The notes: generated from the sequence alone by a model not told the origin. DNA of 64,000 bases from Parus major (GCF_001522545.3 NC_031773.1:18362302-18426301); one strand, 5' to 3'. Shown: positions 1-13,877, counted from the stretch's first letter. A program made the numbers and translations.

Positions 1-20
1 TTTTGAACTATATGATTTTT

Positions 21-53
21 CAAATGATCAGCCAAATGATCAGCCAAATAATC
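21..53. repeat. 12-bp short tandem repeat
   Basis: A 12-base unit reading caaatgatcagc occurs twice in full and a third time in part with one change. Each full unit contains the palindrome tgatca. It is a minor minisatellite-like slip duplication; no function is implied. Confidence 0.85.
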
Positions 54-3000
54 ATATTTTCTGTATTTCCAGTTCTGATAAACTGCAATGGAGCAGCTCT
101 TGGTTTTCCAAAAAAATGAGAAATTGAAAATATAGAAGTAATTCTGTCTCATAGGCTCCATTTTATGCAAGGTTTATATAAATGTGTGATTCTACTGCTT
201 GTAGACTTATGCTATAAGTCTATACAAAACTTCAGACTCTTTACAGATGTTTCCATGAACGTTTCTCTACAGAATTACTAACATACCAAGACACCAGACA
301 TATCAAGTACTACAAAAGCTGTTTTGATCTCTATTGGTAGAATACTTACTGCTTTGTTCCATATGCTATGCCAAAGTGCAAACTCAGTAAAGCCACAGTA
401 ATGGCACTTTAACACTGTGATGGCAAGTGAATTTATAAAAGCCAGCATACCACAGAGCAATGCTGTTTCTACAGACTGCTATATATCATTCTGGAAAAAT
501 CCCACTGCCATCATTCCACTTTTGAATATTTTAATTTCATCATGGAATCAAGGAAGTTCCAAAATTACTCAACCTCTTTTTAAAGATATCATTTTGATGT
601 CTTTTCCAGATTCTGTTTCAATAAAGTGGGCATTTCTAATCTCTGCATAAGAGAGCAGATGTGTACTGGGCTGGTGCTCAAATACCCTGCAGAGGGAGAC
701 ACAAATAAATATAATTTTGAAAGCTAATTTATTACTCTTATGTTGTTTCTTTTGTGTGGCTTAGGGATAGTACTATCCCGATTTAGTGCTTCCATTGAGA
801 GACTCCTAAACGCATGCTGCTTGCTCTCTCCCCTGCTTCCTTCCACCCCTTTCCCTCCCCAGCAGCAGGATGGAGAGGAGAATTGGAGACAAGCAACTAC
901 TCTGTAATTTCTGTACAGTTCTACAAAGAACAGTAAGTAGGGAATTCCTTCATTGCATGCACACACCACACTTCTATGAATCCACATTCATCTTTCAGCT
1001 AGACTGCCGCAGCAGGATATCCAAAGGAGTCTGCAAATGACTTGTTCTCCTTGAGAACACCTAATCATTTCCACACAGTTCCAAGATAGACACTATTTCA
1101 CAGCCTAAATTTTACCCTCCCTGCCTCACCAAAAACTCAGTAATGGGGGTAAAGGCAACCAAAATATTAATTGTCTTCAGTGATTTCCTGTTTTTGTGCC
1201 CTGGGTTGAAACAATTTATGTCACTTTGCCAAAAACAATCAAAGGCTTTAGACCACTTATCCTCTCTCTCCATTGGTCTCTACATAGTTTAGTATTCCTT
1301 GCCTCAACCAGTTATTCCAACTGGAATTTATTCAACTGGGACCACTGGCACTGGAATTCCTCAGCCCATAGAGCAGCTCCAAATAACTCAATTTCTATCA
1401 GTTGTTCATGTCTTCTCTCCAAAACAAGACCCAATCCTAGGCAGGTCTTATAACAACAGGGAATATTCAATATTCACCATGAAACCTAAAATAAGGGAAA
1501 ATATCAATCAACCAGAAACCCCCACTGCAGTACACTGCAGGTTTTTGTTGAAGAAGAAATAAAAAAAATGTAGATCAACGTCTTGAAAGTAAGGGGTGGG
1601 GGCGGTGGGGTGTGGGGGGAGCAACAGAAGATGGGGTATGGGAGAAAGAGATAGAAGGGAGTTATTAATTTGCCATGTACATTTTCACTTTTAAATTTTT
1701 TTTCTGTTCTGAATCTCTGTATTGAGGAGAACTCATAGGAATAGGAGAATCATACTACTGGGCTCTCTTTTCCCCCCTTCTTTTTCATTTTGGTGATAAA
1801 ATTCAAAAGCTAATAAAATCAGACAGATTATAGCAGCATTGATGAATGGCCATGTCTGGATTTCCTGTCTGGAGACCAGAGCAGGCACTGTCTGAGAAAG
1901 AAGACAAGACAGTCACTGCATAGAAAGAAAAGGAATATCCAGCAGATGGATTATGTCTGGCTGGTCCCATTATTAATACTGATCTGTATCAGGCAGTGAT
2001 GAATACATAGAAGCACTCAGAAATACTAATAGTTTCACCCTTTAAGTACTAATTTCTATCCTTCTATCCTATTTAACATTAAAAATGCTCTGTGATCTTG
2101 TCATTGATGGAAATGGTTATAATGAAGAGGCAGGTCTCTTGGGAAGAAAGACTATACCAAATTTAATGAAAAATATTAAAATCAGCTTGAGAAGTAGAGA
2201 AGTTATAAACTGCAATCAGGGAATATCAGAGAAAACTCTTTCCCCCTAAACAATTCATATTCTTATTTAAATGTAATTTTTAAATCCTAAATCTAAGGAT
2301 ATTTTCAATTTTTAATACTATGAACTAAATATATTCTCAGCTATTAAAAAAAAAAGAAGGAAAAGGGGACATATTAAGTAATGTGTTGACTGTAACAATC
2401 AATTATACAGCATTCAAGCTGCACTGGAGTTAAGCTTAGTGTAACAAAATCTCTAAATCTCCATCTTCTTGGATCTTTAACTCTTTCAGAAGCCTCTTCT
2501 GAGAAATTAAAGAATGTGGATGCACTGACATAGAAACAGGTAAAAAAACATCTCACCGTGAGTCCTGAAAGTGCTTAAATATTCACTAAATCAAACTGGA
2601 AACAGCAGTGGGTTACCCGTCTGGAGGAGACAGCTGAAAAAGACAACCAGAGTGCTGCATCCACCAGTATCACTTATTCAGGATGAAGCAGGGGAGATCA
2701 TGTGAGGGTTTGGATATTGACTCTCAGACTCACAGTTCTTGTTGGCTATTTTGTTGATTATCCTATTTGGAATATTAATGTGACACAAGACAAAAGGAGA
2801 GGCTCTGGCCTAGCTGAAAACACTTTTTTGTGAGCTGCTGCTGCTTCATGATACTCGAGCAATTATCTCTTTTGACATGAAAAGACGCAGGGTGACATTT
2901 TCTTCTGAACCAAGCCAGGACCTGTGCAATACGTATTTAGGTATTAGTACAGGCTTTTAAGGTCTGCTTGATGAAAAAGATTTGCTAAAAGTGACAGCAA

Positions 3001-3622
3001 GCTTGACTTGACGGCTAAGGAGAGTGGGGAAAATGTAAAAAACCACAAATGTAGTGTAGGTGGTATTTATCAGCCAAGATAGTAACATGAATTAAATAAC
3101 ATAACTGCACAACATAACTGAGACTGACAATAAAACTCCTCCTAGAGGCATGATGTGAGGATTTTAAAATCTGTAGGTCTACATTGTCATTGCCATATCA
3201 ATATCTGCATCTATCAATATCTGCATTGAACAAGAAGCTTCTGGGCTAAACTTTGCTTATGAAATGACCTACAGACACATGCATAAGGGTAACAGGAAAA
3301 GAGAGTGCTTTCCTTGCTTTCCTTTGTTCTCCCTCTTCTTTTTCCTGGAAATACAAGTAAACATTGGTTTAGATCATGCAATAAAGAGGCAGAGAAGAGA
3401 CTCCCACAACTCTCAATTCCTGTCTACACCACGAAGACAATGTTCCCTGGCTTTTTTTTCTGAGCCTGAGATCCTATCCCTCACCTACGGGTGTTTATAA
3501 ACATAGCTGTGGGTTAACAGAGGACATAAAACCACGGAGGTTGATCACCAGCTTTATAAACTCTGCCAGCTGAAACATTCCTTTCTTTCTAGCCAGAAGA
3601 TAGTTCTGCTTTAGCTTATACA
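54..3622. other. Unique AT-rich non-coding sequence
   Basis: No gene is recognised here. Open frames stay below about 90 codons on both strands and none resembles a known protein. The block contains the G run at 1593-1619 (listed separately), a short A tract near 2346 and a 16-base tandem duplication (atcaatatctgcatct type) near 3196-3226. It looks like ordinary intergenic or intronic vertebrate DNA. Confidence 0.6.
1593..1619 (+). other. G-quadruplex-type G run
   Basis: Four runs of four or more G lie within 27 bases on the plus strand: ggggtggggg, then cggtgggg, then tgtgggggg. Loops of 1, 4 and 3 bases fit the usual G4 pattern. The flanks are AT-rich, so the run stands out. Whether it folds in the cell or has a regulatory role cannot be told from the sequence. 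Confidence 0.7.
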
Positions 3623-3662
3623 TGTATAAGACCATACATATATATATGTATGGTCTTATACA
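3623..3662. repeat. Perfect 40-bp palindrome
   Basis: The two 20-base halves are exact reverse complements, with the left arm running tgtataagaccatacatata. The central part is alternating purine-pyrimidine (at/ta). The right-arm core gtatggtcttata recurs as a direct copy at 3668-3680, exactly 20 bases after its position in the palindrome. The structure could extrude as a cruciform. It may be a remnant of a short inverted-repeat element, but no target-site duplication was seen. Confidence 0.9.
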
Positions 3663-4134
3663 AACAAGTATGGTCTTATAAATCTACATCTCAAATGCAG
3701 GATAATCTTCTAGGTTATTTTATTCACAAAGAGTTGCACAGACTTTTTTATTCAGAGCAAATTTCAGCAACTCAAGGATAGTTTTGAACACCTTTTCAGA
3801 AATTCCATGTCCCAAAAAAGCCCTAAGAAAGACTACTTCAATCATAAAACACAACTTTTCACATATATTTTGCCTGAAGTGAGACTTCACTATCTTGAAA
3901 TATTAACGTGGGTTTTTTTCTTCATTCTGTCATTTGCCCCATTTAATATCAGATTTCAATCACAATGGAGAAGCTGTTGTTCCATGCTTAAAAAAAAGGA
4001 CAAGAATTAATAATTTTAGTTATTTCCATTACTCTGACAGTGATTTTTGTGTGCAACCCCAGGAAAATCAGTGTCTGCTCTGCTATTTTCTCATTTTTCT
4101 GTAAAGTAGAAATACTAATACACACTTGTTTTTT

Positions 4135-4162
4135 CAAAGTTTAGTTGGCAGCTTATGTTATA
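4135..4162 (+). repeat. 28-bp dispersed direct repeat, copy 1
   Basis: This matches 5383-5410 at 27 of 28 bases in the same orientation; the difference is c versus a at the 15th base. Flanks on both sides diverge at once, although the downstream flank might continue after a 4-base gap. It is too long and too exact for chance in a 64-kb window, so a shared origin by local duplication or as parts of an unrecognised repeat is likely. Confidence 0.75.
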
Positions 4163-5382
4163 TGAGTGTTTGTAAAATGCTTTGACATTTCTGGGAAAAA
4201 CATCAAAGTCTATAAATGCCATCTTCATAAATATAGATATTCAAATTAACCATTTCTCCCTTTATTATCTTTTACTGCTAAAAAAAAAAGTTTTAGTCCT
4301 GTCTGGTTAGCAAAGCTTCATTTTTGGACTGGAGTCTTTATTGTTACACATATGAACCCCCAGAAAAACATTTGAGAGTTTTAAGAACCTTTGAGTCCTT
4401 TCCTATATTACATATAAAAGCTTTTTTAGTGTTTCATTTTTGAGATAAAAAGAAAGATTTTCAGTAGGCTTTCAGGACACCCAAAGCTCTTTTCAGTTTT
4501 CTGAAGAACAAACATTGCAAGCCTTTCTCTTCATTTAACAGTCTTCAGTAATGCAATATGTTCCATGCAATCATTGGAGAAAACTTTGATACTCTTATTA
4601 ATGCTGAGTAACACTTAACTAACAGGTTTCTGAAGAAAATATTACTCAACATAAGATTCTGAAAAAAAAAGATTTTTAGTGTCAGAACTTTTCGTAAAGC
4701 CTTTCCAAGATAATTTATCTGAAAATGTTTTTAAATCTAGACACCAAAAAAAAAAAAGAAAATCACAGCAAAGCACATTAATCACAGTGAAAAAGTATTA
4801 TATAAAAAAATTAATACTTGGGGTTACATCTCTGTTTTACTGTCTAGTGGACCGTATAATAATATCAGTGTATACATAGGTTTTATCTTCGACATTCCTC
4901 CTGATTTTAAAAGCATTATAGTTAATGTATCAATAAATTTAGATCCACTGCATTAGAAAATTTGAGTATGAAATTAAGTTTTTAAAAAAGCTTGAATAAT
5001 TTGATAAGGGAGACCATATTTTTCAGAACATAGCACAAGTCATTAGTTAACAAAAGCACTTAAAAAACAGCATTGCCAATGTGGATGGAATTTGTTTTAA
5101 TAGCCTTGAAAAGCCCATGATTTATGATCTCTGTCAAAAGGCATTATGCATTTTTACAGTTCCTATTCAGATCAGCATATTTCTAATTTCATAATGTAGA
5201 ATGGAAATTAACTGCTTGGATTTCTCCATTTTGCATTTCTATTTACAGAACAACACATTCCTTTAGGAACACCAAGTTCCATATGTGTCTCTTTGTTATG
5301 TCAACAGTAAAGCACAGCATGGTTGTCTAAAGCCCTTTACAGTTGTCTTCTATTACCAGATGTTATGGTACGTTATGTAGTA

Positions 5383-5410
5383 CAAAGTTTAGTTGGAAGC
5401 TTATGTTATA
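5383..5410 (+). repeat. 28-bp dispersed direct repeat, copy 2
   Basis: Second copy of the repeat at 4135-4162, about 1.25 kb downstream in the same orientation, with one mismatch. The gap between the copies shows no open frame or terminal structure that would identify a transposon. Confidence 0.75.
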
Positions 5411-8400
5411 GTTTCTGAATAATGAGGGCTCTAAATAGTTACTTCAGGTGTGTATGTCATTAAAACAACACCTATACTAAATATTCAGAAAGGTCAAGGC
5501 AAAAGCTAAACAAACTTCTGTAGAGTTTGTGAGATTCAATTATAAACCAAAATCAAATACTCTAAGGTGCCACTTTTTTCTAACTTTCCTAATAGGTCAA
5601 TAACATCTTTCTTCTTGTAGCTGAAAGCTAGAGCTGAAGTTCCAATTTTTTTCAGGTTAATATCAAGCCTCCTGAAAACTTTACACAGAACTGTAATCAG
5701 CAGAACCCACTAATTCCAGAAAGATCTGATATTGAACTATCTCTAGAGCTAGCTAACCTAGAACAGTCAATATACTTAGCAAGAAGTTTTATGAAGGCAT
5801 TTTGTAGCTCCTACAAATATGTCAATTTTAGCAGATATTTGCCTGCACACAAATAGACACATGGTTTCTACAATATGGAGGTGCTTATGGCATTAACATT
5901 GGCCTAAAACTCATTGCACCCAAGGAAGATCTGGAGAGTGTGTTCTTTGTAAATTCTTTCTGCCCTATCCAGTTGCTCATTACTATTTCAGCTGCTCCAA
6001 TCAGATACAACTCCTGGGCTTTTTTTGAGGACTCCAATGTCTGTGTCACTGCTATTGCAGAGCTCACTGCATCCAAACAAGCTAATTGACCAGTGGCTAT
6101 TCTCATGCTTCCTGAGAATGTTAAAAGGAACAAGTCCACCACAAGCAAGGAAATAAAGCAAATATTTTTAAACCATAGTTCCTAAAAATTCTTTTAAATT
6201 CTGTAAGCTGTACTTTTAATTTCAGACCTCTCCTCAAACATGAATTCCTTGTCCAAGTCTAGAATATCTCTGCAATACTTTTCTCTGAAAGGCAACTACC
6301 CAAGCAGAATGTGAGGAACTCTTGTCTGTGACAAGCTGAAAGAGGGAAAGGAATAAAACTGGAATGGAAGCTGAGATCAGAGTTGGTAGAACTGCTGTGA
6401 AGAATACCATGAATGAAGAAGGTCCAACCTCACAAAATGCTAATCACATCAACATAACCTTAGCTGAACACAATAGTTACACAAGGTGATAGTGCTGCTG
6501 CCATCCTTACAATGGCAAATCCAATTACTTCTATAGAGTTCTTCTTAGGACCTAGGATAATAGAAACAAATGTGTGCTTTCAATACACTTTCACAGAGCA
6601 AAGGGTGTAGTTTAAGTCAGTTCATCAGCCTGAATAATTTGGACCCTGACTGTAGGAAGTATTGTACTTACCGTTTTTCTACATAATCTTTTTCAATGTG
6701 TCAGCCTTGATGGCATCCTTTTTTTTTGTTTTTATCCTTCTTTTCTAGTAAGGAATTCTGACCTTGTTTTTACACCAATCACTCAATTTACAAAATATCT
6801 TTGAAAAATTAAATTCTCCTTCAAACTCAAAAGTCAGTGAAACTTGAGGACATCCACTTAACTAAGGGTGCTGATCTTACCTGGGCCAAAAGTAACAGCA
6901 GTACCTAAAACAGCAGATAAGAATCAAACTGAAAACAAGATGAGGTACCTCACAGCACCATTTTTAGCTCAAACTGAGCTGTTATGTGACACACAGAAGA
7001 CAACAGCCTTTGTCTACATGGCACTTCCAGCCCTTACCCACCAATGGAAGAGGCACATTAAACAGCTACCTTGTTTTGCTGCTTTTGGTTTTAAAAGCAA
7101 GCTTATAGAAGGGAACTGTGGCAAAATCAGAGAACCTATGCTAACATAACTTTCAAGATATCTTCCTAAGCGATCATAAGTCAGAAAAAGACAACACAAG
7201 GCTTTGTGAGAATAGTCAAACAGGCAAGCTAAGAGTCTCAAAGGAAATGGTGGAGAAGAGTTGGATTTCTGCATCATTAGAAGTCCCTATCACCTCAGTA
7301 AAATAACAAATGCTGTCTCCAAAGAGATCCAGCATTGAAAAAAACACAAGAGACAGGACACTTATCAGAAAGTCAGGTCAATTAGCAGTAAGACTATAAG
7401 ATAAAGGTCCCCCTGCCCTTCACACCCACAATGGGAGAACCACACTTCTGAAGTGTAAAAGTCCTCTCCCCTCTCTATATTAAGTCGTAGGGCCCTTCAG
7501 CTTTCTGTGCTCCACTGCAAAGACAGTCTTGTTCTTAAAGATAAGGAAAAATAAAGATATTTTTAAAGTAATAAAATATATCTTTCATCCATGGCTTGTC
7601 ACCTAAATACATATGGAAAACTTCTGCTCTTCCAAGGAAACAGAGAAGAGGCAAAAAGGCAGAGGCAGTTCCACCTGGCCAAAGGAGGAGGGACCACAAT
7701 GTGGCAAATGAACAAGACTTCAAAACAAATGCTGTTAACAAAGGAAAAAAAAGAGCTTATCATGTAATGTAGCCATTTCTGGAAAGGGAGCCACAGTAAC
7801 AGATGTTTGGGGTTGTTGGGGTTTTTTTTTAGTCTAGGATTGCTAGTTTTCAATTAGTCAACATACTTGAAACTGCAAAAACTTGAGAATAATACAATCA
7901 TTAAAACAAAATGTTACCAACCCTTCCTCCCCCTGTTTTGAATAGCTTTGGGGAAGTACAGTACACAGACGTAAACAGCTCTACCTGCAGGTTTTTATAT
8001 TTCTTTTGTGTTACCACTATACACTGGGCCCTTGCTTACAGGATAGAGTTGGACAGGTTTATTCTGCTAAGATTTTATAGGCAACATAAATTTTTAACTC
8101 TTGCCTGTACTATAAGCCTTGTCTTGAAAATGCAATCTGCATCAACAGAATTTTAGAGTAAAAAACATCTAAATCAATCAGGTGAACCCAAAAACAGGTT
8201 TTGTGTATTCACTTTTGGATAAGTAACTGGAGAGCACGTCAAAGCTTTTTTGCATGCCAACCTCTTTTATCTTCAAACAGATCCACAAATGGATTATTTA
8301 TAGATGTGACAGCAGCCCTCTGAGTAAAGCATAAAGGGCATAGATTACAAAAGATTGATTTCCACAGCTCGGTACTGCCATAAACCTATAGCACAAACAG

Positions 8401-10557
8401 ATGCACAGGGGAGAACTCTCTTCCTTAGGTCAGCTGTTTATTTCTGGCATCTGCTTACAAATCCCTGGGGAGGATTAAAAGGACATTCATATAGTAATTT
8501 GAAAAAGCTTTTAAAGAAGCCCCATTTCTCTAGTTTCCCCTAGTGTTTGCCTCCATTTCATGAGTCAGGTGGTTAACCCAGAAAAGAGAACCATCTCTAC
8601 CTGTAGTGTAAGCCACGTGCGTTCTTGTCTGTGGAAACACTACCACAAGCCTTCTCTACTGAATTCACAAACTTTAGGCAAATCAGCAGAATGAACTTAC
8701 AAGTGGGTTTCTGTTTACTTTCAATTCAGTTTGGTGAGCAAAATACAGAGTTTTTCTTGTCTCATTTCCACAAGCAAAAATGTACAACACTAAACATCTG
8801 TAAATCTAAAATGGAATGGAATGGAACGATATATGTAATATAGAGGGAACATCCTCATTATTATATCTATTCAAGTCCCCATTTTCATTTTGATGAATTT
8901 CTCATCTTTCCTACTTGAAACACAGCTATAAATACACTTTTGACAAGGATTCACTCTATCAATTTTAATTGTTTCAATTTTTTAAACAAGTTCAGTTCCT
9001 CCCTTTGCCTATTTGGTCTACAGAAGTCAAGAAAGGCAAGAGTAAACAACACTAAACTGACCTCCCAGCTGTTCATAGGATAATTCTTCTACTGAATCAA
9101 AACTCATATCATTAAGTGTTCAGACACTTCTGTCAGCTGACAAAAGATATTTCCATTCTCTTTTTAAAATGGATCATTAACAGACTGCTTTGTTCTTGCA
9201 TTTGTTACAGTTCATCTAGTCTGTTCAGTTCAGGCATAGATCCCAGAACGCATAAGGTACAGTTTTCATTCTTTGTATCCTAAACATAGGAATAAATCAA
9301 TATGTTCAGGTTTCCCCCTCTGAGCAAAACATGCAGTCTCTAAGTGGTATTAGCAGTCTTCTGCTAGCTTCAGAATCATCACTCTGCAATGTAACAAACA
9401 CCTCAGACACAACCCACTCAGCAACATAAGCAATTAAATTGAAAGTTAGTAGATATTCTTCCATCTCCAATTTGAATACAAATCACAGCTTTTAATTTAG
9501 CAGCTAGGCTCTTGAGACACACACACAGAGGAATAGAAAATGAAAAAAAGCCCACAATGGAAGCTGCTTTCATTGCCAAAACTCTGCAGCTCACGTTCCT
9601 ATGGAGAACATCAATCCAGCATCAGCAGGGCTCTTTCTTCTACTTCACACAGAAGCCAGTTCTTAGTCATAAGTGGCAAAAACAGACAGAGCACTTTACT
9701 GAAAAAATTATTGAAGCCCTTTTGCATTTTGAACAATATTTCTTATGCTAAGACTTTCATTATAATTTCTTGTTTTGTTAATAAAAAGCTTTTCGATTCT
9801 GAGGTATAGTAGAGACAGGAAAAAGAGCAAGGGTCTGTGATGGTATTCCAACATGTCCATATGTGACAGCTGTGAATTGAACTCTCCCCTTAAACTATAA
9901 GTAGGCATTCAGCAGATATGGAACTTACACTCTCCATAGTCACTTTCTTAGCCTAAGATTTCATTAACAGCTGCTACAATTAGGAAACATAACTTCAATA
10001 GATGTACTTAATAGAGTGTCAAGATGGCTTTGATCAAAGATTTATTTTTTCTTATTTATGTAATCTGATTAAATTTACTTGGTGTGGAGAGAAAACATTT
10101 TGATTTCCATGACCATGTGCCTTAACATTTATTAACTAGATGAAGTTAGCTCCTGGCTGCCCCTAAAATTTAACAACCAGTTAGCACATAGTAACATACC
10201 AAAATGTGCTTATAGCCCAGATATTTACAGACTGGCTGATATTCTTTCTTCCCTGTTTCTCTCTGCTCCTGCTGTGCCTGGAGACATAACTACTAATGCC
10301 ACCTTGGAAAGATAAAAGGAGAAAGGACACTCAAGGCAACTGGTGGCTGATCCATCCCTAAGTAATAACTGAGTCTGGAAATTGAAGATATGTACATCAG
10401 AAAAGGCCCATTATTTTATAAGAAAGTTTGGAGCATCTCACACCAATAAATAGTAAGTCACCGTTCCCAAGTTTTACATCAATATTTTCTTTTCTGAAAA
10501 TCTTTATAAAGGCAATATTTTAAAAATAGCATTCTTATTGAAAAAAATTCATTGGGA

Positions 10558-10604
10558 TGAATTGAATTGAATTAACTGAATTGGATTGGATTGAATTGAA
10601 TTGA
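10558..10604. repeat. (ATTGA)n microsatellite
   Basis: Imperfect pentanucleotide repeat of attga/attgg units over about 47 bases, interrupted by attaactga. It is likely length-variable between individuals. Confidence 0.9.
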
Positions 10605-13600
10605 TAAAAAACACAGTGGATTTTCTGCAAAAATGCAGTAGATTTCATTTTTGCAGTTACATTGGGAAATTTTTTAAAAAGGCAAAACTATTGTTAATTC
10701 TGGACACTCATTTTAACAGGAACTTTTCAAAGATTACTAAATGCATAAGAATATGGTAAGTCAAGTCCCCCAAATAATTTCTTCATGTCCGACTTCCTAA
10801 ATATGCTCTTGTACAAAGATATAATGTATTTAAATTGCATACAGAAAATGTCTGAAATCTAACCACAGGTATAACATGTTATGCCAGCTTTCAGACTTCC
10901 TTTTTTTTGTCCCTTGCATAACATTTTGATCACTGTTAAGAATAAGCTGATATGCACAAAGAAAATAATTTTTCTTTTAAATTGTTAATTAAAAGATTCA
11001 TCCACACCTTCAGCTCTCCCCTAAGAGCAATCTTCCGTTATCTGTGCTTTTAATGAGGGATAAAGAAAGGTCCAAAAAACATTCTTTTCTGTGGTCATAT
11101 TTTTAGTGTTCATAATTTAGCATCCAGTGCTTACTCTCAAAACTTGCTGCAAAGTATATGTTGAGATATGGAAATAGCCTGTTCCAGAATTTCAGAGAAA
11201 TAGCAAGAAATGAGGACTGTTCTGTGGGACATCTCAAGTCTCTCAGAGTAACTCTTTTGCTGAATACTCAAGTCAGGTATGAGATTGCTATATACTGCTG
11301 CCACTCCACACCAATCCCGTATTTTACCATGGGCTTATTGTTTCTACAGGGAAAAATTATTTAATATGCAAAATATTCCCTTTGTTTCAAGAGGCATTTG
11401 GAAAACCTTCTAGACCAAGAATCCCAGCTCACTGCATGTGTAATTTCATATGTCAAAATGTCTAAGCAGCTCAGTGCTTCCAGACTGGGTATGCCAGCTC
11501 AAAGAGCAATGCAAAACATGCAGATTTTTTCTTTTTATTTGGGCTTCTCTTTTGAAACATGTACTCATTTTACAACATCCCCAGGGCCATCTGGCTTCAA
11601 GTTGCCTTTTTAGGCATATCTGTCCATCCCTAAAGGATTACTTGGCTTGAGCTCAGAGCTTAGGAAAGCTTACCAATTGAAAAAGACAAATCAGATATTA
11701 GCCAATAGAGAAAGACAAATAAGTTTTTAGATATATTATATTACAGTTCTTACACTGTGGTCACAACTGATACCTTTTCTCTTCATTTCTCTAAGCGGAT
11801 TTTTTTTATTATTTTAAAAGACAAATTTTAAACAACAGCAGAGACAAAGAAGTCATTGAACTTGGTTTTTTTTTTTTATGCATTGCAATTACAGGAAAAC
11901 TATAATATCACTTTGGGTCAATCTTCTGTGCAAATTCACAGAGTATTAAATAGCCTTACTTCCTGCATACAGAATTTCAAATTGCGTAAGCGGCAGAAGG
12001 GAACAAAGGGTCATTTTAACCATGCTAGTGTGTGTGGTTTTAAGTGTTTTATTTCTAAAATTGAGGCTTTATATAAGAAATTACATAAAATAGCAGATAG
12101 TTAAATTCACCACAGGAATGAAATTTAAGAAATAAATATGATAATAGGATGATTTTAAACAGCATGATTTCTTGATTGCAATCTAAATATTGCTTAGTGC
12201 ATGGAGAGAAAAGAAGAAGTCGGGATGACAGGCTGCAGCAAGCACTCCTGTTGCCCAAGGACTCAGACCACTATTAATGAGCTGTGGACAGGATTTGATT
12301 TGCCTATTCCTGCCATACCCAAAGGAACAGGGCGTAATTAATGACAAATTATCACTTATCTGATAATGCATATGGCTTCTTGCCATACTCTGAAAATTAC
12401 TTCTATAATCTTAAACTGCTGTTACTATTTTGAAAGGTGAGAAGTATATATTGACCAAAAAAACCCACAACAAACCAAACAACAACAATAAATCTTGGTT
12501 TGACTCTTATTTTCATACTCTACTATGTTTAGTAGATAAAAAACAGCAATAAAAACAAAAAAGTTGGTAATTTTTTTCCTGAAATCAGATTTTTTTTTTT
12601 TTAGTTTCAGCTACAAAGACTCCCTTCTTTATGTTATGTTGTATGAAATTCTTATTCTGCCACTAAAGCAGTCTGGTGAACTACTAATTAGAGCTATTAG
12701 CCTTAAATGTCCTTTGAATTTTGTACATTCAGTCAGCACCTATCCCAAACTGTGCTTTGATCTTTGATGCAAATGTAAGAAGCATCTTCACATTCTCCCT
12801 TGAGGAACATAGTGCTGTCACTTTAAGTTTATGGCTGATGCTGCCTGAGGTTAATATGGTATTGCTCTCAGATGCAATAAAGGAAGAAACCACATTTTGC
12901 TGAGAAAAAGAATCAGTCTTATAGTCCTTCAATTTTAAATGTCTTATTTGGTATTTCAAATATTTTATTTTGTACTGTAATATTAAAAGAAAATAATCTG
13001 AATATTATTATTGTCCACAGGTCCAATGCAATGTTTCATTCTGACAGAGTCCTTTTTCCTTTAAAAAGAGCTATATGGATGACTTATTTTTAAAAGATTC
13101 CTCAGAGAACTTTTTGTAAGACAAGAATTGTAAATTAAAGCACAGTTATAATTTATATTTAGTCCTTCTAGTCTTTCATGGTTTGACTCTCTATTAGAGT
13201 CACTATTAGCAATTCCCTGCAGAGCCTCTTTTTGTAATCAAAATGACATCTCATATCATCACCAGTAAACATTGTCTGAAATGTAATACAGCACTTCTTG
13301 GAAAGAGGCACAGGCAATTTTAAATTTACAGTCTAAGACTACACTGTACAAGTAAATGGAAAAGCTCATTAAATTCAGAGGGCTTCAGATTAGGACAAGA
13401 GTCATGTAAATGAATGAGTAAATTTTTCAAGTGGCATTTTTATATTAATCAAATCAAATCATTTCTTTGTGGATTTTCTGTTGTGAGAAGTGATCCTGTT
13501 ATCCAGTGCTGCTGATGTATCCCTTCTGTAAGTCCTTAACACAGAACACATAGGCAACACCAGCCACATCCCTTCTCCTCATTCTCTAACATTCCCCATG

Positions 13601-13877
13601 AGTGTCCATACTTAGGTTTCCACTTGTTTTTCTGTGGTGTCTCAAGCTGATCATTCTTTCTTATACCCTTTGTCACAGGTGAAATTGTTCACCCTGCCTG
13701 CTTGTACCCTGATACAGGCCATGGCATTCTTTTGTGAAGTGGGAGTTCAGGGTTCATGTCAGTTTAACAAAAGTTATAATTTCAGCCCTATATTTTCCAC
13801 TGCTGAATAGGTACTCCAACTACTGTGCTACTCAGGAGTCAGTGTTTCTTTACCATAAACTGAACTCATAATTTTCA
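10605..13877. other. Unique AT-rich non-coding sequence
   Basis: No gene recognised. It contains an A/C-rich tract near 12455-12492, T runs near 11867 and 12588 and nothing resembling CR1 or an LTR. All open frames are below 85 codons. Confidence 0.6.

Larger units (their letters stand above)
3663..10557. other. Unique AT-rich non-coding sequence
   Basis: No recognised gene or transposon. It holds the two copies of a 28-base dispersed repeat (4135-4162 and 5383-5410, listed separately), a (ggaat)3 tract near 8814 and scattered A or T runs. An 87-codon minus-strand open frame at 5885-6148 has an acceptor-like pyrimidine tract plus CAG just upstream (about 6115-6130 on this strand), but I do not recognise the protein. 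Nothing else rises above background. Confidence 0.55.
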
